The translations under genes and the position numbers were made by a program. A DNA stretch of 64,000 bases. Origin: Neosynechococcus sphagnicola sy1 (lineage in GTDB: Bacteria > Cyanobacteriota > Cyanobacteriia > Neosynechococcales > Neosynechococcaceae). A model generated the notes under the pieces. That model worked only from the letters and a program-made list of their open reading frames with translations. It ran no database searches and had not been told where the DNA came from. Positions 28,687-36,758 of this stretch are shown here, in pieces (position 1 is the first letter of the stretch; every line of letters starts with the position of its first letter). The DNA is taken from positions 1 to 64,000 of the forward strand of contig NZ_JJML01000033.1 in NCBI RefSeq assembly GCF_000775285.1, in the 5' to 3' direction.

Positions 28687-29763
28687 ATGGTTTCGACCCT
28701 ACAACCGCCCAATCCTGAAGTGTTTCAAACGGAAACAAAAAGCACCGTTCAAGAAACGCTGCTAACTCCCCGGTTTTACACCACTGATTTCGAGAAGACC
28801 GCGAATCTGGATCTCTCGGCGCAGGAAAAGGGTCTGCAGGCGATGCTAACGGAAATGCGCACTGACTATAATCGCAACCATTTTGTCCGCAATGAGGAAT
28901 TTGAGCGCTCCTGGGATCACATTGTTGGTGAAGAGCGCCAAGCCTTCCTTGACTACTTGGAGCGCTCCTGTATCTCAGAGTTTTCAGGGTTTTTGCTCTT
29001 TAAGGAATTGTCCCGCAAGTTGAAGGGGCGCAGCCCCATTTTGGCGGAGATTTTCCAACTGATGGCACGGGATGAAGCCCGTCATGCTGGATTTCTGAAT
29101 AAGGCGATGGGAGATTTTAAGCTGTCCCTCGATCTGGGCAAATTAACCAAACAACGCACCTATACCTTTTTCCCCATCGAGTGGGTGATCTATACGGTCT
29201 ATCTCTCAGAAAAAATTGGCTACTGGCGCTATATCCTGATTTATCGGCATTTAGAGCAGCATCCAGAACATCGCTTCTATCCGATTTTTCGTATGTTTGA
29301 GAGCTGGTGTCAGGATGAAAATCGCCACGGAGATATTTTCAAAGCGCTGCTGCGATCGCAACCTCAACTCTGGGACACTTGGCAATCGCGGCTGTGGAGT
29401 CGGTTCTTTCTCTTATCGGTGTTTGCCACCCATACCCTTACCGTCCACGAACGCTCAATCTTCTACGACATGTTAGGACTCGAAGCCACTTCCTTTGACC
29501 GGGAAGTTATCCGCGAAACCAATGCAACCGCAGGACGGGCTTTTCCAGTGATGCTAGATACGGATCATCCAGCATTTTTTGATCGCCTGCATCAGTGCTC
29601 CAATCTCAACTTAAAAATCAGTGAGATTAATCGTAGTCACCAGCCCCAGATTCTGAAGTTCTGCCGCAAGTTGCCGTTGGTGCTGGCAATTTTTGGACAT
29701 CTACTGCGGCTTTATTTGATTAAACCAATTGATGCCGAAGCGTTACGAGGAGTCGTCCGGTAA
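28687..29763 (+). CDS. acsF: Mg-protoporphyrin IX monomethyl ester oxidative cyclase
   Basis: A 358-residue di-iron enzyme making the chlorophyll isocyclic ring with O2. Iron-binding motifs ExxH-type: ARDEARHAGF (D129-H133) and CQDENRHGDIF (E211-H215), with YNRNHFVRNEEF and DYLERSCISEFSGF. The start ATG at 28687 (ribosome-binding site aggagaa) gives the normal family N-terminus; upstream in-frame ATG at 28600 is rejected. It forms the oxygen-dependent partner of chlE at 8003. The next gene starts 7 bases after its stop. The divergent HxlR-type regulator may control it. Confidence 0.97.
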   Translation: MVSTLQPPNPEVFQTETKSTVQETLLTPRFYTTDFEKTANLDLSAQEKGLQAMLTEMRTDYNRNHFVRNEEFERSWDHIVGEERQAFLDYLERSCISEFSGFLLFKELSRKLKGRSPILAEIFQLMARDEARHAGFLNKAMGDFKLSLDLGKLTKQRTYTFFPIEWVIYTVYLSEKIGYWRYILIYRHLEQHPEHRFYPIFRMFESWCQDENRHGDIFKALLRSQPQLWDTWQSRLWSRFFLLSVFATHTLTVHERSIFYDMLGLEATSFDREVIRETNATAGRAFPVMLDTDHPAFFDRLHQCSNLNLKISEINRSHQPQILKFCRKLPLVLAIFGHLLRLYLIKPIDAEALRGVVR

Positions 29764-29770
29764 AACAACA

Positions 29771-30907
29771 ATGAAATTACTATCTCCATTGAGAATCGGT
29801 CAACACGTTGCCCGTCATCCCATTCTTCAGGGGGGGATGGCAGTGCGGGTCTCTGGCGCAAAACTGGCTGGAGCAGTGGCAAATGCAGGCGGGATTGGGG
29901 TGATCTCCACTCTGGGATTGGGATTAACCTCACCGCACCTGGAACCTCAGGGCAGTCCGTCCAAAAAGGGACGCTTTTTTGAAGCTAATCGCTTGGCGCT
30001 GATCGAGGAACTGCACCAGGCTCGGGCAATCAGTCCTAACGGTGTGATTGGGGTGAATGTTCTAGTGGCGATGCGGGATTATCCGGTTCTGGCTCGCACC
30101 GCTGCTGAACAGGGTGCCAATCTGATCCTGGTTGGGGCAGGGTTACCTCTTGATTTACCCGAATACACCGCCGACTATCCCAATGTGGCGCTGGTGCCCT
30201 TGGTATCTACCGTGGCAACTGCCCGCAAGATATGTGAGCATTGGCAACGTCAATATGGTCGGCTACCGGATGGGCTGGTCGCCAATTGTCCGGAAACAGT
30301 GGGCGGACATGTGGGGGTTCAGTCCGAAGCCCTGATGAATGACTGTAGTTTGAAGCAGTTGATCCCTGATCTCGTGAACTACTTGCATGACGAAGTGGAG
30401 CTGCCAATTCCAGTGATTGCAGCCGGCGGAGTTTGGAATCGGATGGATATTGATAAGATGCTGGCATTCGGTGCCAGCGGGGTACAAATTGGCACCCGTT
30501 TTATCCTCACCCATGAGTGTGACGCAGATCCACGCTACAAGGAATTTCATCTCCAGGCTCAACCGGCAGATGTGGTGATTGTCCCCAGTCCGGTGGGGGT
30601 GCCGGCGCGGGGGCTGCGAAATTCATTTACAGATCAGGCGATCGCCGCCAGTAGTCGTAGCACTAGCTTGGCACCGTTAACGACGACGGCAGTCCTTTCC
30701 CGGTTTTCCAAGGATCGATGTATTGCTAACTGTCTGCACACCTGTCTTTATCGAGATCAGCAAGAAACCTACTGCTTAATCCAATCTCTCCATCGGGCTG
30801 CCGGGGGGGATGTGGAAAACGGTCTCGTCTTTTCCGGTACGCACACTGGACAGGCGGATCGGATTCTGACCGTATCCGAGTTGATGGCCGAACTGACCTT
30901 GAACTAA
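29771..30907 (+). CDS. NPD-like FMN oxidoreductase (nitronate monooxygenase family)
   Basis: A 378-residue TIM-barrel flavoprotein of the nitronate monooxygenase/2-nitropropane dioxygenase group. Motifs: HPILQGGMAVRVSGAKLAGAVANAGG (given here as ILQGGMAVRVSG and AVANAGGIG), ANCPETVGGHVG, VIAAGGVWNRMDI and FGASGVQIGTRF, which bind FMN and its phosphate. Some relatives are enoyl-ACP reductase FabK; a substrate cannot be assigned. It begins 7 bases after acsF and has no ribosome-binding site of its own, so translation is probably coupled to acsF and the two form an operon. A link to tetrapyrrole or lipid metabolism is inferred from this. Confidence 0.88.
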   Translation: MKLLSPLRIGQHVARHPILQGGMAVRVSGAKLAGAVANAGGIGVISTLGLGLTSPHLEPQGSPSKKGRFFEANRLALIEELHQARAISPNGVIGVNVLVAMRDYPVLARTAAEQGANLILVGAGLPLDLPEYTADYPNVALVPLVSTVATARKICEHWQRQYGRLPDGLVANCPETVGGHVGVQSEALMNDCSLKQLIPDLVNYLHDEVELPIPVIAAGGVWNRMDIDKMLAFGASGVQIGTRFILTHECDADPRYKEFHLQAQPADVVIVPSPVGVPARGLRNSFTDQAIAASSRSTSLAPLTTTAVLSRFSKDRCIANCLHTCLYRDQQETYCLIQSLHRAAGGDVENGLVFSGTHTGQADRILTVSELMAELTLN

Positions 30908-30920
30908 CCTGGCTCTTACC

Positions 30921-31634
30921 TTACTCGTGCACCGTTCCATCTGGCATGATTGCCCCCTGGAGGTCAGCATCCGTGAGAATGGTTCCGGTCAGATCTGCGG
31001 ATCTCAGATCTGCTTTTCTGAGGATGGCTCCGCTCAGATCTGCGTAACTGAGATCTGCCCTTCGCAGACAGGCTTCACTGAGGTCAGTGGCAGCACCTCC
31101 CCATTGGGCTCGTTGACTCAGGTTTGCCCGACATAACTTTGCACCCTCTAAATTGGCGTGATGCAGGAGCGTGGCGCTGAGTTCGGCATAGCTTAAATCA
31201 GCGTTGGTCAAAATCGCGAATCCCAAGTCAGTTCGCTGATCGGAACTGGGACGCAAGTCCGCCTCAAACAATTGGGTAGCGTTCAAGTTGGCACCCGTCA
31301 AATTTGCGCCACATAAACTGGCTTTATTGAAGTTGGCTTCATTGAGGCCAGCCTGCATGAGTTTAGCGCCACTCAAATCCGCTTCCCGAAGGATCGCCCG
31401 ATAGAGATCTGCATCACTTAGATCTGCTCCCCAAAGAATGGTTTCACTCAGATCGGCCTCTCGGAAAGTCGCTTGCCTGAAGTCCGTTTTCCCCAACCGG
31501 GCTTGGCGCAAATCAGCCCGACCGAAATCAGCGCTCTTGAGACTGACACCGATCAGATCAAGTTCCCGCAAAATGGCGTTGCGAAAATCCCGTTCCCCAG
31601 CGGCGTATTTTCTGAGAAGCTCATCAGCGTCCAT
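30921..31634 (-). CDS. Pentapeptide-repeat protein
   Basis: A 237-residue protein built almost entirely of A(D/N)LxX repeats from about residue 28 to 232, for example ADFGRADLRQARLGKTDF and ADLSYADLSGAILRKADL. These fold as a right-handed quadrilateral beta-helix. The first 25 residues (MDADELLRKYAAGERDF) form a helical cap. The repeat register is disturbed around residues 128-140 and 178-183. No signal peptide or extra domain. Pentapeptide proteins are abundant in cyanobacteria; the role is unknown. Convergent with the flavin oxidoreductase gene. Confidence 0.93.
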   Translation of the reverse strand: MDADELLRKYAAGERDFRNAILRELDLIGVSLKSADFGRADLRQARLGKTDFRQATFREADLSETILWGADLSDADLYRAILREADLSGAKLMQAGLNEANFNKASLCGANLTGANLNATQLFEADLRPSSDQRTDLGFAILTNADLSYAELSATLLHHANLEGAKLCRANLSQRAQWGGAATDLSEACLRRADLSYADLSGAILRKADLRSADLTGTILTDADLQGAIMPDGTVHE

Positions 31635-31794
31635 GTTTACGATCTCTAGGTTGGTGAATGAACCGCTGGATTTAGCCTCGTCTGCCGCCCAACCGATGGC
31701 GCTAGTGGCTGCCGCAATCCCTAGCTAAACCTTTTGGTACTCTAGCTTTGATGAGTGCAATGGCATCCCCTCGGAGCCAGGGACGTTTTCATTT

Positions 31795-32154
31795 TCATGG
31801 GGTCTGGGGGGCTTTCAGTTGAGCAAAGCTTTCGGCCTGCTGAAGCACGCGATCGCTGATGCGACCACATACAATTTCACACAGCTCAAAAATAATTGGG
31901 TCGGCAATACCATAGTAGGCGCTTGTACCCTTGGGCTGTCGAGACAAAATACCCGCCTGGGTCAGGGCTTTCAAGTGCTTTGAAAGATTGGCTTGACCCA
32001 AGCCTGTGGCTTCGCAGAGTTCCATAACATTCATCGGCCCTGACTGGAGGCAGTTGAGAATTTGCAACCGACTAATTTCTGAAAGCACCTTAAAGTAGTC
32101 AGCCACGGCAGTGAGAACGGTTGGATCAGTGGTAGAGAGATGAGTTCTGAACAT
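31795..32154 (-). CDS. ArsR-type winged-helix transcriptional regulator
   Basis: About 119 residues, a single winged helix: ADYFKVLSEISRLQILNCL, MELCEATGLGQANLSKHLKAL (recognition helix; quoted here as GLGQANLSKHLK) and the wing GILSRQPKGTSAYYGI. The usual ArsR/SmtB metal motif ELCVCDL is replaced by ELCEATG with a single Cys, so alpha3-type arsenite or cadmium sensing is unlikely. Cys residues near the C-terminus (FELCEIVC) might provide another sensor. ATGs at 32184 and 32154 are both possible. It is not near the arsenic operon at 60383. Target unknown. Confidence 0.82.
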   Translation of the reverse strand: MFRTHLSTTDPTVLTAVADYFKVLSEISRLQILNCLQSGPMNVMELCEATGLGQANLSKHLKALTQAGILSRQPKGTSAYYGIADPIIFELCEIVCGRISDRVLQQAESFAQLKAPQTP

Positions 32155-32368
32155 GGAAAAACTTGAGAGATTAAGATCAATCATTGTTACCAAGACTCCA
32201 GACACTTTTCATCCATCACTGCAAGGCTTTCAGCATCAGATCCAGCCTGATCAGGGCATTCTAGGTTTAAAAGTCGTCTAGAACAGTGGATTCAATAACT
32301 AACTGGTACTATAACTAACTGCTGATTAAAAGTATAGCCTTTCCCTATCTCACCCGCCAGCGTTAAGG

Positions 32369-32579
32369 CTATGCCCTAACCCCCGATTGGCAAGGCTCTT
32401 GCCCTCCTGGGCTATGTTGGGGCGAGAGCCAGCTCTTCCTAGTACAACCTTGTACGTCTCTTTGGCGGCAATTAAATTGTTCGCCGCAGGCTTTGCACAA
32501 ATATTTCTGGATCCAATTGTGGTCATGCAGGGTAATTTTGCCGTTTTTCACGATCTGGTGACTCTAACAAGCTGGGCAA
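32369..32579 (-). pseudogene. IS-type transposase zinc-ribbon remnant
   Basis: The minus strand reads CPAC, a stop, then SHQIVKNGKITLH, then IQKYLCKACGEQFN before similarity ends. This CxxC...CxxC ribbon followed by KNGK and YLCKxCG is typical of the N-terminus of IS1-like and related transposases. An internal stop and loss of the rest show it is a fragment. It lies next to a TnpB remnant (32615-32799) in a 750-base gap that otherwise contains no genes. Confidence 0.6.
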
Positions 32580-32614
32580 TACATAGGCTAGAATCCAATC
32601 TCTGTAATCAATTT

Positions 32615-32799
32615 CTAGCAATCATCCTTTAGAAGACCAGTGCCGAAACGCACTAGTGCAACGTCATATTTGGGCACACCTTGATTATCCATCCAGTAGC
32701 GCAAGGACTTATTCTGGATGAATTTGGCAGTCCTTAGCGACTCATTGATGGCCCTGAACTGGGTAGTTTTTCCGTAAGCGTTGAACTAAAAATTAGCAT
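32615..32799 (-). pseudogene. TnpB (IS200/IS605-type) 5' remnant
   Basis: From an ATG at 32799 the minus strand reads MLIFS, then after a one-base shift in a T5 run NAYGKTTQFRAINESLRTAK and FIQNKSLRYWMDNQGV, characteristic of the N-terminus of TnpB, the RNA-guided nuclease of IS200/IS605 elements. Similarity stops near 32660 and a stop codon follows at 32615. Only about 45-60 of roughly 400 residues remain, so it is inactive. A hairpin at 32900-32918, upstream of the start, may be the matching left end. Confidence 0.65.
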
Positions 32800-32899
32800 C
32801 TGTTTACGCTACAATTTCCAGTATAATTTTACTTCTCTTTGCGGCTTCGTTCGCCCAGCGTCTCCGCAGGAGAAACCCCTCGACTCAACGCCTTATATC

Positions 32900-32918
32900 C
32901 CACCTCTAAAGAGGGTGG
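32900..32918. repeat. Hairpin upstream of the TnpB remnant and of aat
   Basis: Arms ccacctct (32900-32907) and agagggtgg (32910-32918) pair with one bulged G. It may be the subterminal palindrome of the IS200/IS605-type element whose tnpB fragment is at 32615-32799, or, read on the plus strand with the following atttt, a terminator just before aat. Confidence 0.4.
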
Positions 32919-32953
32919 ATTTTAGGAGATTTCTATAACGGTTAATCGCACCC

Positions 32954-33544
32954 TTGTCTAGCTTTCTCAAGTTTGATGTCTCCGCGATCATCCAGGGATA
33001 TACACAGGGCTATTTCCTGATGGCCGATGAGGATGGAAAAAATCTCGGGTGGTATTCCAGTCGCCAACGGACGTTAATTCCGCTGGATGAGCGGTTCCAT
33101 TACCCGCGATCGCTGCAACGGGTATTGAATCAAAATCGCTTTACGGTGGCGGTCAATCGGGACTTTGGGGCGGTGGTTCGGGGCTGTGCCAACCGCGACA
33201 CCACCTGGATTTCCCCAGAGCTTCAAGAAATTTACTGGGCATTATATGAAACCGGTTGGGCCTACAGCTTTGAAACCTGGCAGGGGGATCAACTGGCGGG
33301 AGGGATTTTGGGGCTGGCGGTGGGGGGACTATTCATTGGAGAATCAATGTTTTATCAGATCTCCGATGGTTCTAAGGTCGCCCTGGTCAAGCTAGTACAA
33401 TGGCTGCGATCGCGGCAGTTTTTACTGTTTGATGCCCAAATGATGAATCCCCATCTCGCCCGATTTGGTGCCTATGTGGTGTCAGATCGGGACTATCAAA
33501 TCCTCTTAAAGCAGGCGTTGCGTCGCTCCTGTCGTCTGGAGTAG
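32954..33544 (+). CDS. aat: Leucyl/phenylalanyl-tRNA--protein transferase
   Basis: A 196-residue enzyme transferring Leu or Phe to N-terminal Arg/Lys of proteins, marking them for ClpAP/ClpS degradation (N-end rule). Recognisable blocks: GYFLMADEDGKNLGWYSS, DTTWISPELQEIY, GWAYSFETWQGDQLAGG, GLFIGESMFY and DAQMMNPHLARFGA. Length is as expected for cyanobacterial Aat. The start is TTG at 32954; an in-frame stop at 32936 rules out anything longer, and no ATG fits the family N-terminus. The region upstream is littered with IS fragments, so the native promoter and ribosome-binding site (aggagattt at 32924) may have been altered. Confidence 0.93.
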   Translation: MSSFLKFDVSAIIQGYTQGYFLMADEDGKNLGWYSSRQRTLIPLDERFHYPRSLQRVLNQNRFTVAVNRDFGAVVRGCANRDTTWISPELQEIYWALYETGWAYSFETWQGDQLAGGILGLAVGGLFIGESMFYQISDGSKVALVKLVQWLRSRQFLLFDAQMMNPHLARFGAYVVSDRDYQILLKQALRRSCRLE

Positions 33545-33572
33545 GATTGCAGCCATTGGCATCTGGAAATCC

Positions 33573-35387
33573 ATGACCGTTACTGTTGAAGTTGCCCATG
33601 CTGCCGCAGGTCGCCTCCGGGTGCGGATTCCCCAACTGGCGGATGATCGAGACTTCACCCATCAACTTGCGGATTGGGTCTCAGCGCTAGACGGGGTCGA
33701 GGAGATGCGCATCAATGGCATGGCGAGATCGCTGATCATTGAGTACTCACCCGCCGTCCTCACAGAGTCAGCTCTTCTAGACCAGATCAGCGGTTACATC
33801 CAGCAGGCGGATAGGGTGCCACTGGATAGTGAGCCTTTGCCCTCTGAAACTCAACTCCTGGATCGCCCCGTCATCTCTGACTGGGAGCATTTACCCCTGC
33901 CCTTCCTGAGCTTGGGACTGGCACTGGTGACCGCGCCATTGGAGTTGCCGCCGTTGCTGTTTGGAGTAGCCCTTGTCGGAGCTGCACTTCCCTGGTTAAC
34001 CCGTGCCGCCGACAGCATCGTCCAGGATGGGCGACCCAATGTGGATCTTTTAGACTCCCTGTGGATGTTCCTACATGCGCTGCGGGGAGAATTTGTAGCA
34101 CCGGCCCTCAAGACCACTCTGGTGGGATTGCGTCGCACCTTCCGGGGCACGACCAGTGACGAGCGGGCTGCCCAGGCTCAGGCTCCCTTAGATTTTGCGC
34201 CGGATTTAACCTGGATGGAGTTAGGGCGGCTGCAACAACGGATTCCCCTCACAGCCATGGAGGTGGGCGATCGCCTAGTGGTGGCAACTAATCAATTGAT
34301 CCCAGTCGATGGCATCATTCTTACAGGGGCTGCGACCATTGATGCCGCTGAGATGACCCGAGAGACGCTGCCGAGTCACTGCACCGTTGGGCAGGCCGTC
34401 TATGCCGGCAGTCGTGTGGTGGCGGGGGAAGTGGAGATTTTAGTGCAACGCCTAGGGGATCAAACCAGGGCAGCCTGGATCGCTCATCTAATTAAAACAC
34501 TCCCGGTTTACAGCACCGACGTGGGCACCCAACAGGCGATGCTCTCCCATTGGGCCGTGGTACCGACGATCCTGGGAAGTGCTACTCTTTTTGCCTTTAC
34601 AGGAGCCCTAGGGCCAGCGATCTCGCCCCTACAGCTGGACTTTGGCAGTGGTGTGCAAATTTCCATGCCCACTGCCATCCTCTCTGCCCTAGTCTATGCG
34701 GCTCGTTCGGGAATTTATATTCGCAGTGGCCGCGCCTTAGAAGCCTTGGCTCACTCCTCCGCTGTGGTCATTTACCACCCCACGGATGCCTTCACACAGC
34801 GGCAGGATTTTAGGGAAGCGATCGCCCATCTGGAAGCCCAGGGCATGATCGTCCAGGATCTGAATCATTTACCTCCCTCTGAAATCGCTGCGGTGGTTCA
34901 CGATCTACACCGCCAGGGCAAGACCATTGCTTGGATTGGGGATGCGATTCCAGAATTTGCCTCCCATGCCCACGCGGATGTATCGGTTGCCATGGCGCGA
35001 CCGGGGGATCTGAATTTAGAGTCAGCGGACGTGCTGTTGCTAGAGGAGGACTGGCACCACCTGATTCTGGCGATCGCGATCGCCAAACAGGCACTGGCAG
35101 TGGTTTATCAAAATACAGCAGCGATTGTGATTCCCAACCTAGTGGTGGTTTTAGGAGGGGTCTTCTTAGGGTTCCCCCCGATCATCGCGGTTTGCACCAA
35201 TAACTGTACAGCTCTGATGGCTGAATTGAATGGGCTGGCAGCTTTTGCGAATTGGCAGCCTCCCCTGGTTCAACCCGCCCTAAGCCTGCCCCCAGATATC
35301 CCAACCCCAGCAGTAGCGAACCCAACTGTTGACCATGAGACCCCCTTCCCGTTTCTCAATTCTCTGTATTCCTGGCAACTCACCTAA
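33573..35387 (+). CDS. Degenerate P1B-type ATPase with HMA domain (pseudo-enzyme)
   Basis: A 604-residue protein with the layout of a heavy-metal P-type ATPase but without its catalytic residues. Residues 1-75 form an HMA_2-like domain (AAGRLRVRIPQL, GVEEMRINGMARSLIIEY). Membrane segments are at about 108-140, 325-345, 365-385 and 515-550. The actuator TGE loop reads EMTRETLP; the CPx motif reads ISMPTAIL; the DKTGT phosphorylation site reads IYHPTDAFT (400-407); GDGxND reads GDAIPE (from D457). Only about 56 residues separate the last two, so the nucleotide-binding domain is gone. The reading frame is intact. It starts 29 bases after aat. Binding, scaffolding or regulation is more likely than pumping. 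Confidence 0.85.
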   Translation: MTVTVEVAHAAAGRLRVRIPQLADDRDFTHQLADWVSALDGVEEMRINGMARSLIIEYSPAVLTESALLDQISGYIQQADRVPLDSEPLPSETQLLDRPVISDWEHLPLPFLSLGLALVTAPLELPPLLFGVALVGAALPWLTRAADSIVQDGRPNVDLLDSLWMFLHALRGEFVAPALKTTLVGLRRTFRGTTSDERAAQAQAPLDFAPDLTWMELGRLQQRIPLTAMEVGDRLVVATNQLIPVDGIILTGAATIDAAEMTRETLPSHCTVGQAVYAGSRVVAGEVEILVQRLGDQTRAAWIAHLIKTLPVYSTDVGTQQAMLSHWAVVPTILGSATLFAFTGALGPAISPLQLDFGSGVQISMPTAILSALVYAARSGIYIRSGRALEALAHSSAVVIYHPTDAFTQRQDFREAIAHLEAQGMIVQDLNHLPPSEIAAVVHDLHRQGKTIAWIGDAIPEFASHAHADVSVAMARPGDLNLESADVLLLEEDWHHLILAIAIAKQALAVVYQNTAAIVIPNLVVVLGGVFLGFPPIIAVCTNNCTALMAELNGLAAFANWQPPLVQPALSLPPDIPTPAVANPTVDHETPFPFLNSLYSWQLT

Positions 35388-35455
35388 GGGCGGAGAAGCC
35401 ACTGGAGCATCCTGCAACCCTGTACAATTGACGGATGCATTGACGGAAGCTGGTT

Positions 35456-36021
35456 ATGTTGCGTCGCATCTCGTTGGCAAAGCTAGGGTTAGTCGTGGGG
35501 AGCGTCCTCACGGTCATCGGGTTCATTGCTTATGCAACGGATCATCCGACGTTGAACTTGATCGGCTTCTTCTACGGCATTCCCCTGCTGTTGGGAGGAC
35601 TGGCACTAAAAACCTCTGAACTCCAGCCGGTTCCCTTCACGGTTCCGACAACAGATGAAGTGATCGCCCTCCGTCAACAACAGGCGACGGTGACGCAAAA
35701 AAATTGCGAGAGGATGTCACCCGCTATCGCTATGGTCAGGACACCCATTTGGATGATGCTTTGAAAAGCTTGGGACTGAATCCTAACAAAGACAAGTGTC
35801 CGATCCTGGTTGGTTTGCGGGAGGACGTAACAATAGGAGCCTACACCCTGATTTTAGAGTTTGATTCTCCCCTCATTCCCCTTGAAACCTGGGTGACTAA
35901 ACAGGAGCGAATTGAGGCATTTTTTGGCCCAGGCATTCAGGTGGAACTGACCCAACCGGAGGTCAATCGGGTAAACCTGTCTATGGTAGCCACCCCCACC
36001 CCTGAAACAGCTGCCGTCTAA
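35456..36021 (+). CDS. DUF2854 membrane-anchored protein (one frameshift)
   Basis: About 188 residues, conserved in cyanobacteria and plants, function unknown. Two N-terminal hydrophobic helices (GLVVGSVLTVIGFIAYA and LIGFFYGIPLLLGGLAL) are followed by a soluble region LREDVTRYRYGQDTHLDDALKSLGL (shown in part) and DKCPILVGLREDV. The frame breaks in an A7 run (35697-35703); one additional A gives TQKKLREDVTRY and continuity to 36021. This is one of the few breaks needing an added rather than removed base. Confidence 0.88.
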
Positions 36022-36068
36022 AACCCGAGTGCCGTTTTTGATGATTGATAGTCAATGAGTGGCTGACT

Positions 36069-36758
36069 TCAATATTCCTGGTTGGCATCGGCATTCCAAT
36101 GGTAGAGTTGCTTGGCCGATGCCACCCGTTGAAATTCTTGAGGGTGATACTCAAACCCTGCTTGATGCAACAGTGATCCTACGGTCTCAATGTCAGCTGC
36201 TGCCATGGGTTCGATCCGGGCATCCGCCCCAAGGGATTTAATCCTGCCCCGGACATAAATCACGGCTTCATAGAGGGAATCTCCCAAGGCATCCCCCGCA
36301 TCACCACAAATCACCAGGCATCCAGCTTGAGCCATAAAGGCTGAGAAACTGCCCACATTACCCCCCACAACAATATCGGCTCCCTTTAAGGAAATGCCGC
36401 ACCGTAAGCTAGCATCGCCCTCAATGATCAACAGCCCTCCGTGGGCAGAGGCTCCAGCAGCTACGGAGGCAAAGCCCTTCACCCTTACCTGACCCGACAT
36501 CATGTTTTCAGCCACGCCCGTCCCGGCATTACCGGTGATCGTGACTTGCGCCTGTTGATTCATGGCAGCGGCATAGTAGCCGGTGTGCCCCATAATCTCC
36601 ACCGCAATGGGGGCATCTAACCCCACGGCAATGTTATGGGCACCATCGGGGTTGAGAATTGCCACCGTTTTCGGGGCTGTCTGCCCCGAAACTTGATGCA
36701 GAAATTGATTCACCTGCCGCAGCGGCACCTGAGCCAGATCGAAGGTCACACGCTCCAT
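36069..36758 (-). CDS. glxC: Glutamate synthase large-subunit C-terminal-like protein (GlxC/MgsB-like)
   Basis: A 229-residue protein equal to the C-terminal right-handed beta-helix (GXGXG repeats) of glutamate synthase: HNIAVGL, GHTGYYAAAMNQQ, GNAGTGVAENMMSG, GGLLIIEGDASLRCGISLKG. In the N-methylglutamate pathway this is the MgsB subunit of N-methylglutamate synthase. It overlaps the end of glxB by 13 bases, so translation is coupled. The FMN/glutamate-synthase catalytic subunit (GlxD/MgsC) that normally follows is absent: the DUF2854 gene on the other strand ends 47 bases away. Confidence 0.9.
   Translation of the reverse strand: MERVTFDLAQVPLRQVNQFLHQVSGQTAPKTVAILNPDGAHNIAVGLDAPIAVEIMGHTGYYAAAMNQQAQVTITGNAGTGVAENMMSGQVRVKGFASVAAGASAHGGLLIIEGDASLRCGISLKGADIVVGGNVGSFSAFMAQAGCLVICGDAGDALGDSLYEAVIYVRGRIKSLGADARIEPMAAADIETVGSLLHQAGFEYHPQEFQRVASAKQLYHWNADANQEY

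Noticed and set aside
31795-32154. ArsR-type regulator as the controller of the arsenic operon
   Set aside because: It lies almost 29 kb away and lacks the ELCVCDL metal site, so nothing in the sequence connects them.
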